Assembly (NCBI GenBank): GCA_013396755.1
Contig: VWZF01005253.1
Span: 171,490 to 235,489, forward strand
Direction of reading: 5' to 3'
Length of the DNA: 64,000 bases
Source of the DNA: Sclerurus mexicanus
Lineage: Eukaryota > Chordata > Aves > Passeriformes > Furnariidae
Shown: one piece after another, positions 37,801-49,500 of the stretch
How positions within the stretch are numbered: position 1 is the stretch's first letter
Layout of the letters: each line of letters starts with the position of its first letter
Translations under genes and position numbers: made by a program
Notes under the pieces: model-generated
The model's input: the letters and a program-made list of their open reading frames with translations, nothing else
Database searches by the model: none
Told to the model about the DNA's origin: nothing

Positions 37801-39500
37801 AGGAGGTTTGCCCACAGCACCTGAGCCAGCTCTAGTGCTGAGCTGTCACGCAGTTCACGCATCAGGAGCGTGGCAACTGCCCTTACAGGGTCCTGAGTGG
37901 CACCCAGCCCAGAGCTCGTCACACCCAGAGCTACAAGAGTCACCGACTGCACAATGCTGTTGGTTCTGCATCATCCTTGTTGCCTGCTGAGCTAACTGCT
38001 CCTGGAGACCACACATTCAGCCCAGTTCCCAGTTGCTGAGAGTGCTATGGGCCTCACTTCTCACAGGAAGAAAATTCAGTGTCGAGTAAATGCTGCTGGT
38101 TGTGTTCAGGGAGACAAAAGCACTAACACAGCTCTGGTACATGCACACAAAAGGTAAAGGTCATTCTGGCTTTGAGTCAGAATATTCAGGCTTGGCAGTT
38201 CTGCCACAGATACAGGAGGAAGTACACGCCAGCTGCTGCAGTTAAAGACTTTTCTGCTGCACTTCCAAGAAGGATAGGTGTGATCTGCTGCACAATCATA
38301 CCAAAGGTTACTGTAATCACCCAACGGCAATTAGAACCTGCTGACACGCAACCAGAAACAGAGATGCACACCTTGCCCCTGAGTGCCCTGGGACAGATTC
38401 AGCTCCCTAGACTGCCCTGCATTAGTGATAAGAAACAAGATAGTAAATTGTTTTCCAGTTCTCCAGCAGATTATTCTGGTGCTGTTCAGATAAGGGTGTT
38501 CACTGAGTAAAGAGACTCTTTGTGCACTGCTTCTGAGGTACCAGACATTTAAGAGAGAAGATATGATCAGATCTTATACAGACTTTGTACTCAGTGTGGT
38601 ATTAACCACCAAAAGAGTGGATTTGAAGGTTGGGGTTTTTTTCACTTTGTTTTTTAAACAAAAGGTGCAGATGCAGGTGCAGTCTCTGCAGTGTTGGGCT
38701 GACAGATGGAAACACAGTTGGTCACATCACTGGTGGCAGCAGAAAAGGCAGCTCTGGAGTGGAGCCCAGGCCAGGGCACCCCAGGGAACACTGGGCAGGA
38801 GGCCTGAGGAATTCGGGGTACCCTGGCATGCAGACAGCTGCAAGGATGATCCAGCTTAGAGACCCACAGCTTGGCCAAGCCATGTCAAGCACCTGCAGGA
38901 CCATGACCTTTGAGAAAACACGTAGCTGGCATTTTAAAATACTAATACCGGCAATGTCTTCTAGAACTACCTGAAACTACTGTGGGCCTTACAACCAACT
39001 AAGCCAAAAAACTCAGCCCTGAAAACTTAGGCCCTAAGCAGTGAATCACCTCTGCACACATGACCAGTGACACACCTCAGCCCAGAGTTACTCCCATTGC
39101 CAAAAGGGCTGTTTGCATTAAGGTTAATTCCATACTTAAAGAAGGTGAAAGTTGTGCCCTTATCATGGTCACTTAATTGCTTCATAAGAGAAAAAACACC
39201 TATACTGGGGCTAATAATTAAAGCCACTTGGATGTGATGTATCACAGAAATCCCTCTGTTCTGGTAACACAGGAGCTCAAGGTGTACACAGCTAGGCAGC
39301 CGAAATCAACAGGCTGTTCAAGCAGCGTTTTCAGTGATGGCGAACACACCAAGAGCTGCAAAGCCAGAGCGCGGCGCAGCCGTGAGCAACGCACGGCTCC
39401 CGTCCAGCTCCGCCCGCAGACCCCGCGCAGCCCCTGGGCCCACCCCACACACCCGGCAGGGCTGGGCCACGCACCGCGGCGAGACCCGTCCGTCTCTTAC
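34888..39500 (-). other. PPIP5K1: PPIP5K1 5' intron
   Basis: This is the putative first intron between the non-coding exon and the exon holding the start codon. It contains a CR1 fragment at 35493-36055. Elsewhere I see only small unsupported ORFs and A/T-rich stretches. Confidence 0.55.
35493..36055 (-). mobile_element. CR1 LINE 3'-end fragment
   Basis: The sequence starts with the CATAGAAT...GTTGGAAAGGACC hallmark of the CR1 3' end in reverse orientation. It continues through the typical antisense CR1 stretch (cctccaggctgaacaaacc; ttgtattctggtgcccaaaa). The element therefore points to the minus strand with its 3' end near 35493 and is 5'-truncated, as most bird CR1 copies are. Confidence 0.88.
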
Positions 39501-39632
39501 ATTGTTCACAACGAGGTAGTTAATGAGTCACGAGTTTGTAAAGCGCGAAACTCCTCAGCACCAGAATCCTCCCGACACAGTCCCTGTCCGTGAGGGTTTG
39601 CTGCCGCGGGGCCGCTGCCGCTCCGTCCCACA
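39501..39632 (-). other. PPIP5K1: Probable non-coding first exon of PPIP5K1
   Basis: On the minus strand a CpG-rich stretch entering from the N gap ends at a good donor (AACAAT|GTAAGAG, GT at 39500-39499). It has no ATG in frame with the coding start. Position, strand and donor suit PPIP5K1 exon 1. Its 5' limit lies in the gap. Confidence 0.5.
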
Positions 39633-40525
39633 NNNNNNNNNNNNNNNNNNNNNNNNNNNNNNNNNNNNNNNNNNNNNNNNNNNNNNNNNNNNNNNNNNNN
39701 NNNNNNNNNNNNNNNNNNNNNNNNNNNNNNNNNNNNNNNNNNNNNNNNNNNNNNNNNNNNNNNNNNNNNNNNNNNNNNNNNNNNNNNNNNNNNNNNNNNN
39801 NNNNNNNNNNNNNNNNNNNNNNNNNNNNNNNNNNNNNNNNNNNNNNNNNNNNNNNNNNNNNNNNNNNNNNNNNNNNNNNNNNNNNNNNNNNNNNNNNNNN
39901 NNNNNNNNNNNNNNNNNNNNNNNNNNNNNNNNNNNNNNNNNNNNNNNNNNNNNNNNNNNNNNNNNNNNNNNNNNNNNNNNNNNNNNNNNNNNNNNNNNNN
40001 NNNNNNNNNNNNNNNNNNNNNNNNNNNNNNNNNNNNNNNNNNNNNNNNNNNNNNNNNNNNNNNNNNNNNNNNNNNNNNNNNNNNNNNNNNNNNNNNNNNN
40101 NNNNNNNNNNNNNNNNNNNNNNNNNNNNNNNNNNNNNNNNNNNNNNNNNNNNNNNNNNNNNNNNNNNNNNNNNNNNNNNNNNNNNNNNNNNNNNNNNNNN
40201 NNNNNNNNNNNNNNNNNNNNNNNNNNNNNNNNNNNNNNNNNNNNNNNNNNNNNNNNNNNNNNNNNNNNNNNNNNNNNNNNNNNNNNNNNNNNNNNNNNNN
40301 NNNNNNNNNNNNNNNNNNNNNNNNNNNNNNNNNNNNNNNNNNNNNNNNNNNNNNNNNNNNNNNNNNNNNNNNNNNNNNNNNNNNNNNNNNNNNNNNNNNN
40401 NNNNNNNNNNNNNNNNNNNNNNNNNNNNNNNNNNNNNNNNNNNNNNNNNNNNNNNNNNNNNNNNNNNNNNNNNNNNNNNNNNNNNNNNNNNNNNNNNNNN
40501 NNNNNNNNNNNNNNNNNNNNNNNNN
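39633..40525. other. Assembly gap of 893 N
   Basis: The run of N hides the 5' end of CKMT1 exon 1 (about eight codons plus UTR) and the PPIP5K1 transcription start. Long open frames that cross it are artefacts. Confidence 1.
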
Positions 40526-40526
40526 T

Positions 40527-43500
40527 CTCTCCGCTCGCCGCTCCGCCGGCCTCCTGGCCATGGTGGGCGCCGGCTCCCTCGCCGCCGGCTTCCTGCTCGC
40601 CCGGGATTCGGTCAGCGCGGGCGACCGTCAGCGTCGGCGATACCCGCCCAGGTAATGTGCGCGGGCGGCGGGCGGGGGACGATCGCTGCGGCACCGGCAC
40701 CGGGGAGGGCGCGGAGGCCGCCCCTCGGCTCCAGCTGGAGCGGCGGGTNCGCATCCCCGTGTGTGGAGGCTGACTCTGGGAGCTGGTCTCCGGGAGTTGG
40801 GTCCTGGGGGATTCCCCGGGTTGACAGGGAGGGCAGAGGTGGGGGCTGTTGGAGAGACGGGCCCAGCCTGGGGGGCAGCGGTGCTGAGAGCCAGTACCTA
40901 TGGGGACGTACCCCACGCTCGGTCCAACAGAAGCCAGAAGAGACTTTGCCAATGTCCTGGTAGGAACAGGATGGAGCAAAGGGTCCATTTTGTCCTCCCA
41001 GAGGCACATCCAGGAGCTCCAACTGTGGGAGCTGGTGTCGGAGCAGCCCCCAGGGACTGACAGAAGCTTTTGGCCCGACCTCATCTGGCTGTACCAGCCT
41101 TCCCACGTGCCTGCTTTCAGGACAGGGATTCCTCTATTGAAAAGAAAAGCTTTGCTGGCAGGTCCTCCCCCTTCCCTCTGTGGGTGAGTTTTTAAAGGGA
41201 GAACTGGAGGAGCCTGCGGGTGCTGAGGAGGCAGCCCCAGCCTGTGGGCATATTTTGGATGACCATGAGCCCTGAGATATGCAATCAGGACCTCTGAGAG
41301 GCAGGCACAGATTCGAGGTGGACCAGGCAGGCACATGCACGGCCACAGCCTGGCTTAGGGGTGCTTTTGAGGTAATTCTGGCTCTGCAAGAGCCCTGGCC
41401 CTATTTGTACACCCTGTTCCTGATCCCTTAAGCCAGATAAGTGTCACAGCTGTGGCACAGTGCTAAGGTCTAGTCACTTCCCTCCAAACCACTCTTTCCA
41501 AGGACTGCCCCGAGGAGCCCAGGCAGGCCTGGGAGAGCCAGGCGCTCCATATTCCCATGGCTCTGCTCACCATTGCTTGTGGTGATAAAGAAGTGGGGCT
41601 GGGAGAGGCAGAGGCTAGTCCTGCCTGGCGTCTGTGCTTCCAGTTCTGAGGAGAATGGTCCTCCACGTTGAGCATGGAGCACCAAGGCACCAAACAGGAC
41701 TGGGGGCAGGAACTGCCTGTGCCTCACAAGGGCTGGGCAGGGTAGGAACAGGGCCAGGACTGGGAGGGAAGAGAGACGTGGTGACCACTGGCCGGTCCTT
41801 CCACCTCATGCTGAGAGCAGCTGCCTGGCCTAGCACATCCCAGAGTCAGGCCAGGAACATGAGGACTGGATATTCCTCCTCATCCCGAGGCCAGCAGAGA
41901 CTTCGCACAGGGAAGGAGCAGGATGGGAAGGAGGCATCATGCTGCTGCCATCCCTGCACCAAACACCGACAGTCAGAGCGGTGTGTCACGGCGCTGCATT
42001 GCAGGCTGGGAACCCTGCGCATGTGGAGGGCTGGCATGGAGCTGATGCCGGGGCTTCAGTGTGCTGCATTGGGCCACAGAAAGCTGGGGATGGAAAGGGA
42101 GAGAATTCAAAGGCTGGATGTTACTGATTATTCACTTCTCAAGGGGAATACGTTTTCCAGCTTGCCGAACAACTGCAGAACCACAGACATCAGGTCAGGA
42201 GGGGATGAAATCAAGGTGGGGATATGCCTGAGAAGTTCTAAAATGAGCCTCCTGGGGGATTCTGTTCAGCTGGGAATTGTTCTGTGAGGGTACTGACACT
42301 TGAAAAAGAGTCTGGACAGAGCCTTAGTGGTGAGCTGCAGCACCTCGCTGTGCAGGGATAAGCCAACTTGCCTGGGGATTTTGCCTAGTCTTTAGGGTGA
42401 GAGACATTCGCAGCAGCCCCAAGGGGCTTTGAGCAACACTTCACAGCCTCCTGTCAGAAGCACTGCAGTATGAGTAGCCATGCTGGGAGAGTACAGGCAC
42501 TCCCGCCCTGAGGAAACATGGGCACCATGTGCCTGCTGCCAGACAGGTCCTAGGCCAGGCACGACACCACATTTGGGCAGTCACCCTAGGGCTCCCTGCC
42601 AAAGCGTCTCCACACAAAGCCCAAACCCCCTCCTCCCTGCATAAACAAGCCTCATGCTCAGCTGCCTGCAGCAACCTGCCAGCTCCTGGCTCCATGCCAC
42701 CACACAGGGGTCTGCTGCTTGCCCCACATGCCCCCGCACATCTCCAGAGGCCACGTGTGGCTGGGGCTGCCTGGGTACTGCTACCCAGTGATGCCAGGAA
42801 GGGCACTGGAGGCTGCCGGATTAGCAATGAAGAGCCGTGGCAAGATGAAGGTGGCTGTCGCTTCCAGAGAGGCTACCCAGTCAGTGGACAGCCTAATAAT
42901 CCCTACTGGCTGCTGAGCAGGTCTGCCCTGGGATGAGGCACCGGCTTGTGCAAGGGCAGAGGGGGTGGCTGCTGCAGACGGCTGCACCCCAAGGTCATGG
43001 GCAGGATGGCAGTGCTGAGGTGAGTGCAGGACAGCGCAGGTGGCAGTGCTGAGTTGCACTCTTGGCAGACATCCACACTTCCAGCCTCTGCAGCCAGGGA
43101 GGAGCCCACCCTACCACTGAACCATGGAATTGTGGAATCATGGAATCACTGAAGTTGGAAAAGACCTTTAAGATACTGCTTGGTGCTATCACACTGGCAA
43201 CAAAATATGGTGCTGGAAGGGTCATAATTTTAAAACCAGCCAAGGCACCAAGGCAGCCTCAGTAAGGCAAAGTGTAGCTTCACCTTCACGCTTGTAACAG
43301 AGGACCCCTGGACACCCAAGCACACAGTGGGAGTGTGGTGCCACTGCCAGAGCCCTCCAGCGCCAGCCTGGACAAAGCCTGGGCTCAGTGACTGGCATCC
43401 TCACTCGCTGGCTCTGTGACACCGTGGTGAGCACAGCACTCTGGCATCACCCAGCTGGTCCTGGCACTATCCAGCTGAGCTTGGGTGCTCTAGAAAGGCT

Positions 43501-46500
43501 GAGGAGAGGTTGCCCTGATGTGCTGGCTGTGGTTTGGGGCTGTTCAGGGAAGGGTGNCCCCGCGCACAAGGGCACCGGCCCCACGGCGCCCCAGGCACGG
43601 CCCCGCAGGGGCCGGGGAGAGCAGGTCGCGGCTCCTCCGGGCTGCCGCGGGACCCCTTCGCGGGCTTCGTGCGGAGAGGGGCCGTGAGGGCTGCGGGGGT
43701 CGCCCCGGGCGCATCCCCGTGTGTGGAGGCTGACTCTGGGAGCTGGTCTCCGGGAGTTGGGTCCTGGGGGATTCCCCGGGTTGACAGGGAGGGCAGAGGT
43801 GGGGGCTGTTGGAGAGACGGGCCCAGCCTGGGGGGCAGCGGTGCTGAGAGCCAGTACCTATGGGGACGTACCCCACGCTCGGTCCAACAGAAGCCAGAAG
43901 AGACTTTGCCAATGTCCTGGTAGGAACAGGATGGAGCAAAGGGTCCATTTTGTCCTCCCAGAGGCACATCCAGGAGCTCCAACTGTGGGAGCTGGTGTCG
44001 GAGCAGCCCCCAGGGACTGACAGAAGCTTTTGGCCCGACCTCATCTGGCTGTACCAGCCTTCCCACGTGCCTGCTTTCAGGACAGGGATTCCTCTATTGA
44101 AAAGAAAAGCTTTGCTGGCAGGTCCTCCCCCTTCCCTCTGTGGGTGAGTTTTTAAAGGGAGAACTGGAGGAGCCTGCGGGTGCTGAGGAGGCAGCCCCAG
44201 CCTGTGGGCATATTTTGGATGACCATGAGCCCTGAGATATGCAATCAGGACCTCTGAGAGGCAGGCACAGATTCGAGGTGGACCAGGCAGGCACATGCAC
44301 GGCCACAGCCTGGCTTAGGGGTGCTTTTGAGGTAATTCTGGCTCTGCAAGAGCCCTGGCCCTATTTGTACACCCTGTTCCTGATCCCTTAAGCCAGATAA
44401 GTGTCACAGCTGTGGCACAGTGCTAAGGTCTAGTCACTTCCCTCCAAACCACTCTTTCCAAGGACTGCCCCGAGGAGCCCAGGCAGGCCTGGGAGAGCCA
44501 GGCGCTCCATATTCCCATGGCTCTGCTCACCATTGCTTGTGGTGATAAAGAAGTGGGGCTGGGAGAGGCAGAGGCTAGTCCTGCCTGGCGTCTGTGCTTC
44601 CAGTTCTGAGGAGAATGGTCCTCCACGTTGAGCATGGAGCACCAAGGCACCAAACAGGACTGGGGGCAGGAACTGCCTGTGCCTCACAAGGGCTGGGCAG
44701 GGTAGGAACAGGGCCAGGACTGGGAGGGAAGAGAGACGTGGTGACCACTGGCCGGTCCTTCCACCTCATGCTGAGAGCAGCTGCCTGGCCTAGCACATCC
44801 CAGAGTCAGGCCAGGAACATGAGGACTGGATATTCCTCCTCATCCCGAGGCCAGCAGAGACTTCGCACAGGGAAGGAGCAGGATGGGAAGGAGGCATCAT
44901 GCTGCTGCCATCCCTGCACCAAACACCGACAGTCAGAGCGGTGTGTCACGGCGCTGCATTGCAGGCTGGGAACCCTGCGCATGTGGAGGGCTGGCATGGA
45001 GCTGATGCCGGGGCTTCAGTGTGCTGCATTGGGCCACAGAAAGCTGGGGATGGAAAGGGAGAGAATTCAAAGGCTGGATGTTACTGATTATTCACTTCTC
45101 AAGGGGAATACGTTTTCCAGCTTGCCGAACAACTGCAGAACCACAGACATCAGGTCAGGAGGGGATGAAATCAAGGTGGGGATATGCCTGAGAAGTTCTA
45201 AAATGAGCCTCCTGGGGGATTCTGTTCAGCTGGGAATTGTTCTGTGAGGGTACTGACACTTGAAAAAGAGTCTGGACAGAGCCTTAGTGGTGAGCTGCAG
45301 CACCTCGCTGTGCAGGGATAAGCCAACTTGCCTGGGGATTTTGCCTAGTCTTTAGGGTGAGAGACATTCGCAGCAGCCCCAAGGGGCTTTGAGCAACACT
45401 TCACAGCCTCCTGTCAGAAGCACTGCAGTATGAGTAGCCATGCTGGGAGAGTACAGGCACTCCCGCCCTGAGGAAACATGGGCACCATGTGCCTGCTGCC
45501 AGACAGGTCCTAGGCCAGGCACGACACCACATTTGGGCAGTCACCCTAGGGCTCCCTGCCAAAGCGTCTCCACACAAAGCCCAAACCCCCTCCTCCCTGC
45601 ATAAACAAGCCTCATGCTCAGCTGCCTGCAGCAACCTGCCAGCTCCTGGCTCCATGCCACCACACAGGGGTCTGCTGCTTGCCCCACATGCCCCCACACC
45701 TCTCCAGAGGCCACGTGTGGCTGGGGCTGCCTGGGTACTGCTACCCAGTGATGCCAGGAAGGGCACTGGAGGCTGCCGGATTAGCAATGAAGAGCCGTGG
45801 CAAGATGAAGGTGGCTGTCGCTTCCAGAGAGGCTACCCAGTCAGTGGACAGCCTAATAATCCCTACTGGCTGCTGAGCAGGTCTGCCCTGGGATGAGGCA
45901 CCGGCTTGTGCAAGGGCAGAGGGGGTGGCTGCTGCAGACGGCTGCACCCCAAGGTCATGGGCAGGATGGCAGTGCTGAGGTGAGTGCAGGACAGCGCAGG
46001 TGGCAGTGCTGAGTTGCACTCTTGGCAGACATCCACACTTCCAGCCTCTGCAGCCAGGGAGGAGCCCACCCTACCACTGAACCATGGAATTGTGGAATCA
46101 TGGAATCACTGAAGTTGGAAAAGACCTTTAAGATACTGCTTGGTGCTATCACACTGGCAACAAAATATGGTGCTGGAAGGGTCATAATTTTAAAACCAGC
46201 CAAGGCACCAAGGCAGCCTCAGTAAGGCAAAGTGTAGCTTCACCTTCACGCTTGTAACAGAGGACCCCTGGACACCCAAGCACACAGTGGGAGTGTGGTG
46301 CCACTGCCAGAGCCCTCCAGCGCCAGCCTGGACAAAGCCTGGGCTCAGTGACTGGCATCCTCACTCGCTGGCTCTGTGACACCGTGGTGAGCACAGCACT
46401 CTGGCATCACCCAGCTGGTCCTGGCACTATCCAGCTGAGCTTGGGTGCTCTAGAAAGGCTGAGGAGAGGTTGCCCTGATGTGCTGGCTGTGGTTTGGGGC

Positions 46501-49500
46501 TGTTCAGGGAAGGGTGCACTCTGATCAGGCACTCAGTCAGCACTCCAGCAGGCACAGCACCTGCAGGCAGAGTCTGGAGTCTCAGGTTTTGAATGTTAAT
46601 CACCTCAGAGAATGTGTGGACTGCCTACTTGTAGTAAGCTAGCTTCCCTTGGGAACCTCTGCTGCTCCTGGGCAGCCTCTGCTGTGTAGAAAGCACAGCA
46701 GGTGGTCCTGGCATGCCCGGCAGCATGAGCCATGCCGGGGCAGTGGAGGAACCTAAGTGTCCCATTCTGAGCAGCAAATGCTTTTTATGAGTGTATCACC
46801 CTGGGGAGACATGGGGCAGTGGCCAGTGGATGGCGGAGCAGGAGCAGTGGGGGAGACCAGGGAACGCTTTGTCCCGTGCACTCTGTGTCCACTTCTCAGC
46901 TGGGGCATCTCACCAGGGCACAGGTCTGTGTGTGGGCTGGGAGCAGCCCTCAGCTCCTTCAGCCCTGAGACAAATTCTTGCGTGGAGCAAATGCCTCCTT
47001 GTGCTGGTCTGGGTGGGAGCTGCCAGTGCTTCCCCGCATAACACAGACAATGTGAGCCTTACCTCCCTTTCTTTCTGTTCAGTGCAGGAAGCCACAAGCA
47101 GTAGCCAAGCTGTGGGCAAAGGGCCAATGCACATTCCTTGGCCCACAGGGGAAGGCGAGGAGGCGGTGGCAGCCACAGGGTTCTGCATTGCAGCACAGGG
47201 GCCAGCACTGGGAGCCAGACCTGGTGCCCAGTGTGAGCTCAGCAGGAGCTGAGCACAGGAGCGTGCCTGGACTTGCTGCTGGTGCTGGTGTCTGACAGTT
47301 GCTCTCACCAACTCAGACCTGCACTAGTTCAGGCACCTTTTCTCCCACGTGGATCCCCAAAGCAGGCCACTCTCAGAAGGGGACAGAGGTGTCCCCAAGG
47401 ATGCAGAACCCTCTTCAGCTACCAGCCAGGTCTCCTGGGCTGATAGGCTGATAAGGGCCAGTCTTATTCCACTAAGGCAAGCAGAGGCACCAGGTCCCAG
47501 CAGGAAAGATTTGGCCAAAGCAAGCACTAGCAGGGTCCTGTTCTGCCAATCCCCCCTCCTCCAAGCACAGAACAAGCACAAAGCTTGTCTAAAGTGGGAA
47601 TGAGGTCAGGGGACAGCCTCCCACTAAGCTGATTAGAGGAAAGCGTTCCCCTAATACAATAAACTGCGCCAGGGCCGCACAGTTCCCACCAGCTGCAGAT
47701 CCGGGGTCAGCTGATCTCCTGCCCCGAAGCATCCACGGGGCAGAGGGACAGGGGTCCCAGGGGTCAGGCACGCCAGGTCTCACAGGCTGCAAGCCCTGCC
47801 TCCCCCTCCCACTGCACCAGACACAGGGAGTATGCGGCTTCCATCTGGGCTGGCATCAGGACAGTCGCAGGGAGGGCAAGAGGAGTGAGACTTTCACTCT
47901 GCAGCCCAGCTGGCCTGACAGCTCAACACAGAGCTGAGCTGATGTGGCTCCACTGCTCACCTGGCAGGTTCTCCTGCCCCGGGGCCCTTCTGTGTTGCTG
48001 ATAAGGAGCCACTCCCTAATGACCAGTCCAGATTTGCTTGTGGACTCTTGTCCTGGTTCAGTGCCAGCTTTCAGCTCAGGCTGCTCCCTGCCCTCACCCT
48101 GCAATGCCTATAACTGCCTCCCTGCTCCTGGCTGCTGTGAACAAGCAGGGTAGTTTGATCCCTCCTCTAGCTTCCCTGCTCACTTCTGTCCCATGGGTCT
48201 CTGTGGGGCACAGGCACCAGTACTGGGGTCCCCTGGCCCCAAAGGATTCATCTGTCTCTCCTTCCACAGTGCTGAGTACCCTGACCTGCGGAAGCACAAC
48301 AACTGCATGGCCAACAACCTGACACCAGCCATCTACAGCAGGCTCTGTGACAAGGCAACCCCAAATGGCTGGACCTTGGACCAGTGCATTCAAACTGGCG
48401 TTGACAATCCTGGCCACCCCTTCATCAAGACTGTGGGTATTGTAGCTGGTGATGAAGAGACCTATGAGGTGAGTGGCAGCCAGAGCCTTGCCTGCAGCAG
48501 CCAGAGGAGTCCTGGTACCCATGGTACACCCAGCAGCTCTCATTACTGCCCACTTAGTCCTGCCCAGCCTGAGCAGCTGTAGAGGCTCTGGCCAGTCACC
48601 ACATGTCCCTGTGGGACAGAGAGCTGCCCTTTGGTGCAGCTGTTCCTGGAGTCCTGCAGCCTTCTGCCCCACTGACCCCATGGACTGCTGTTGCACTGCA
48701 GGACACACTATTCCCCCAGCCACACTCTGCAGCTAACCTGCTGCCATGTGTCCCACACTCGCAGTGAAACCATGCCAAGCTCATGGCAGGGGCTTTATGA
48801 AGCACTGTGTACTGCCATGCTGTACACTGTCGTGCTTGCTTCCAGGTGTTTGCCGACCTGTTTGACCCCGTGATTCAGGAGCGGCACAACGGATACAACC
48901 CTCGCACTATGAAGCACATCACAGACCTGGACGCCACCAAGGTGCGTGAGCTGGACAGCCATGCTGTACATAGGGGTCCTTTCCTGGGCCTCAGGGACTG
49001 GGCCCTGCCAGCACCAGTGCCGCACCATAAACACCCCATGACTCCTGTCTGTTCCAGATAAAGTTCGGCCAGTTCGATGAGCGCTATGTGCTCTCATCCC
49101 GGGTCCGGACTGGGCGCAGCATCCGTGGGCTGAGCCTGCCACCAGCCTGCACCCGTGCTGAGCGGCGGGAGGTGGAGAAGGTGACCGTGGATGCACTGAA
49201 TGGCCTCACTGGTGACCTGGCGGGCCGGTACTACCGTCTCAGTGAGATGACTGAGAAGGAGCAACAGCAGCTCATTGATGTGAGTCGGTACAGCTCCCAG
49301 CCAGTCCCCCCGAGTGCCTGCAGAGCAGGACCCCTTTCCCAGCATTGCTTCTCTGTGAGGTTGTATCCTCCTTTCCCAGCCCTGCTGTCTTTTGGGACCA
49401 GAACCCCTAGTAGTAGTAGAGTAGCTGTCTAACAGCACAGAGGGTGCTCACAGTGCTGCTCAGACCTCCTGAGGCAGTGCTCTGAACATGGCCCCAGAAG

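Larger units (their letters stand above)
39340..40750. promoter_or_regulatory. CpG-rich bidirectional promoter region of PPIP5K1 and CKMT1 (mostly unsequenced)
   Basis: Both edges of the N gap are GC- and CpG-rich. The minus-strand PPIP5K1 exon leaves on the left and CKMT1 exon 1 on the right, so the two start sites lie less than about 1.2 kb apart, head to head. Core promoter elements cannot be read because they fall in the gap. Confidence 0.55.
40652..48269 (+). other. CKMT1: CKMT1 intron 1, with duplicated block
   Basis: The intron is 7.6 kb as assembled, of which about 2.96 kb is a second copy of the same sequence. I see no exon in it. Matching ORFs in the two halves (for example 217 codons at 41634 and 44594) simply reflect the duplication. 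Confidence 0.85.

Noticed and set aside
39506..41336. Very long open frames (351 to 593 codons) across the N block
   Set aside because: They exist only because N codons contain no stops; flanking residues do not form one protein, apart from the real CKMT1 exon 1 frame.
41634..45247. Two nearly identical 217-codon plus-strand ORFs (41634 and 44594)
   Set aside because: They are the same intron sequence seen twice through the duplication, with no homology, no splice support and no conserved-protein character.
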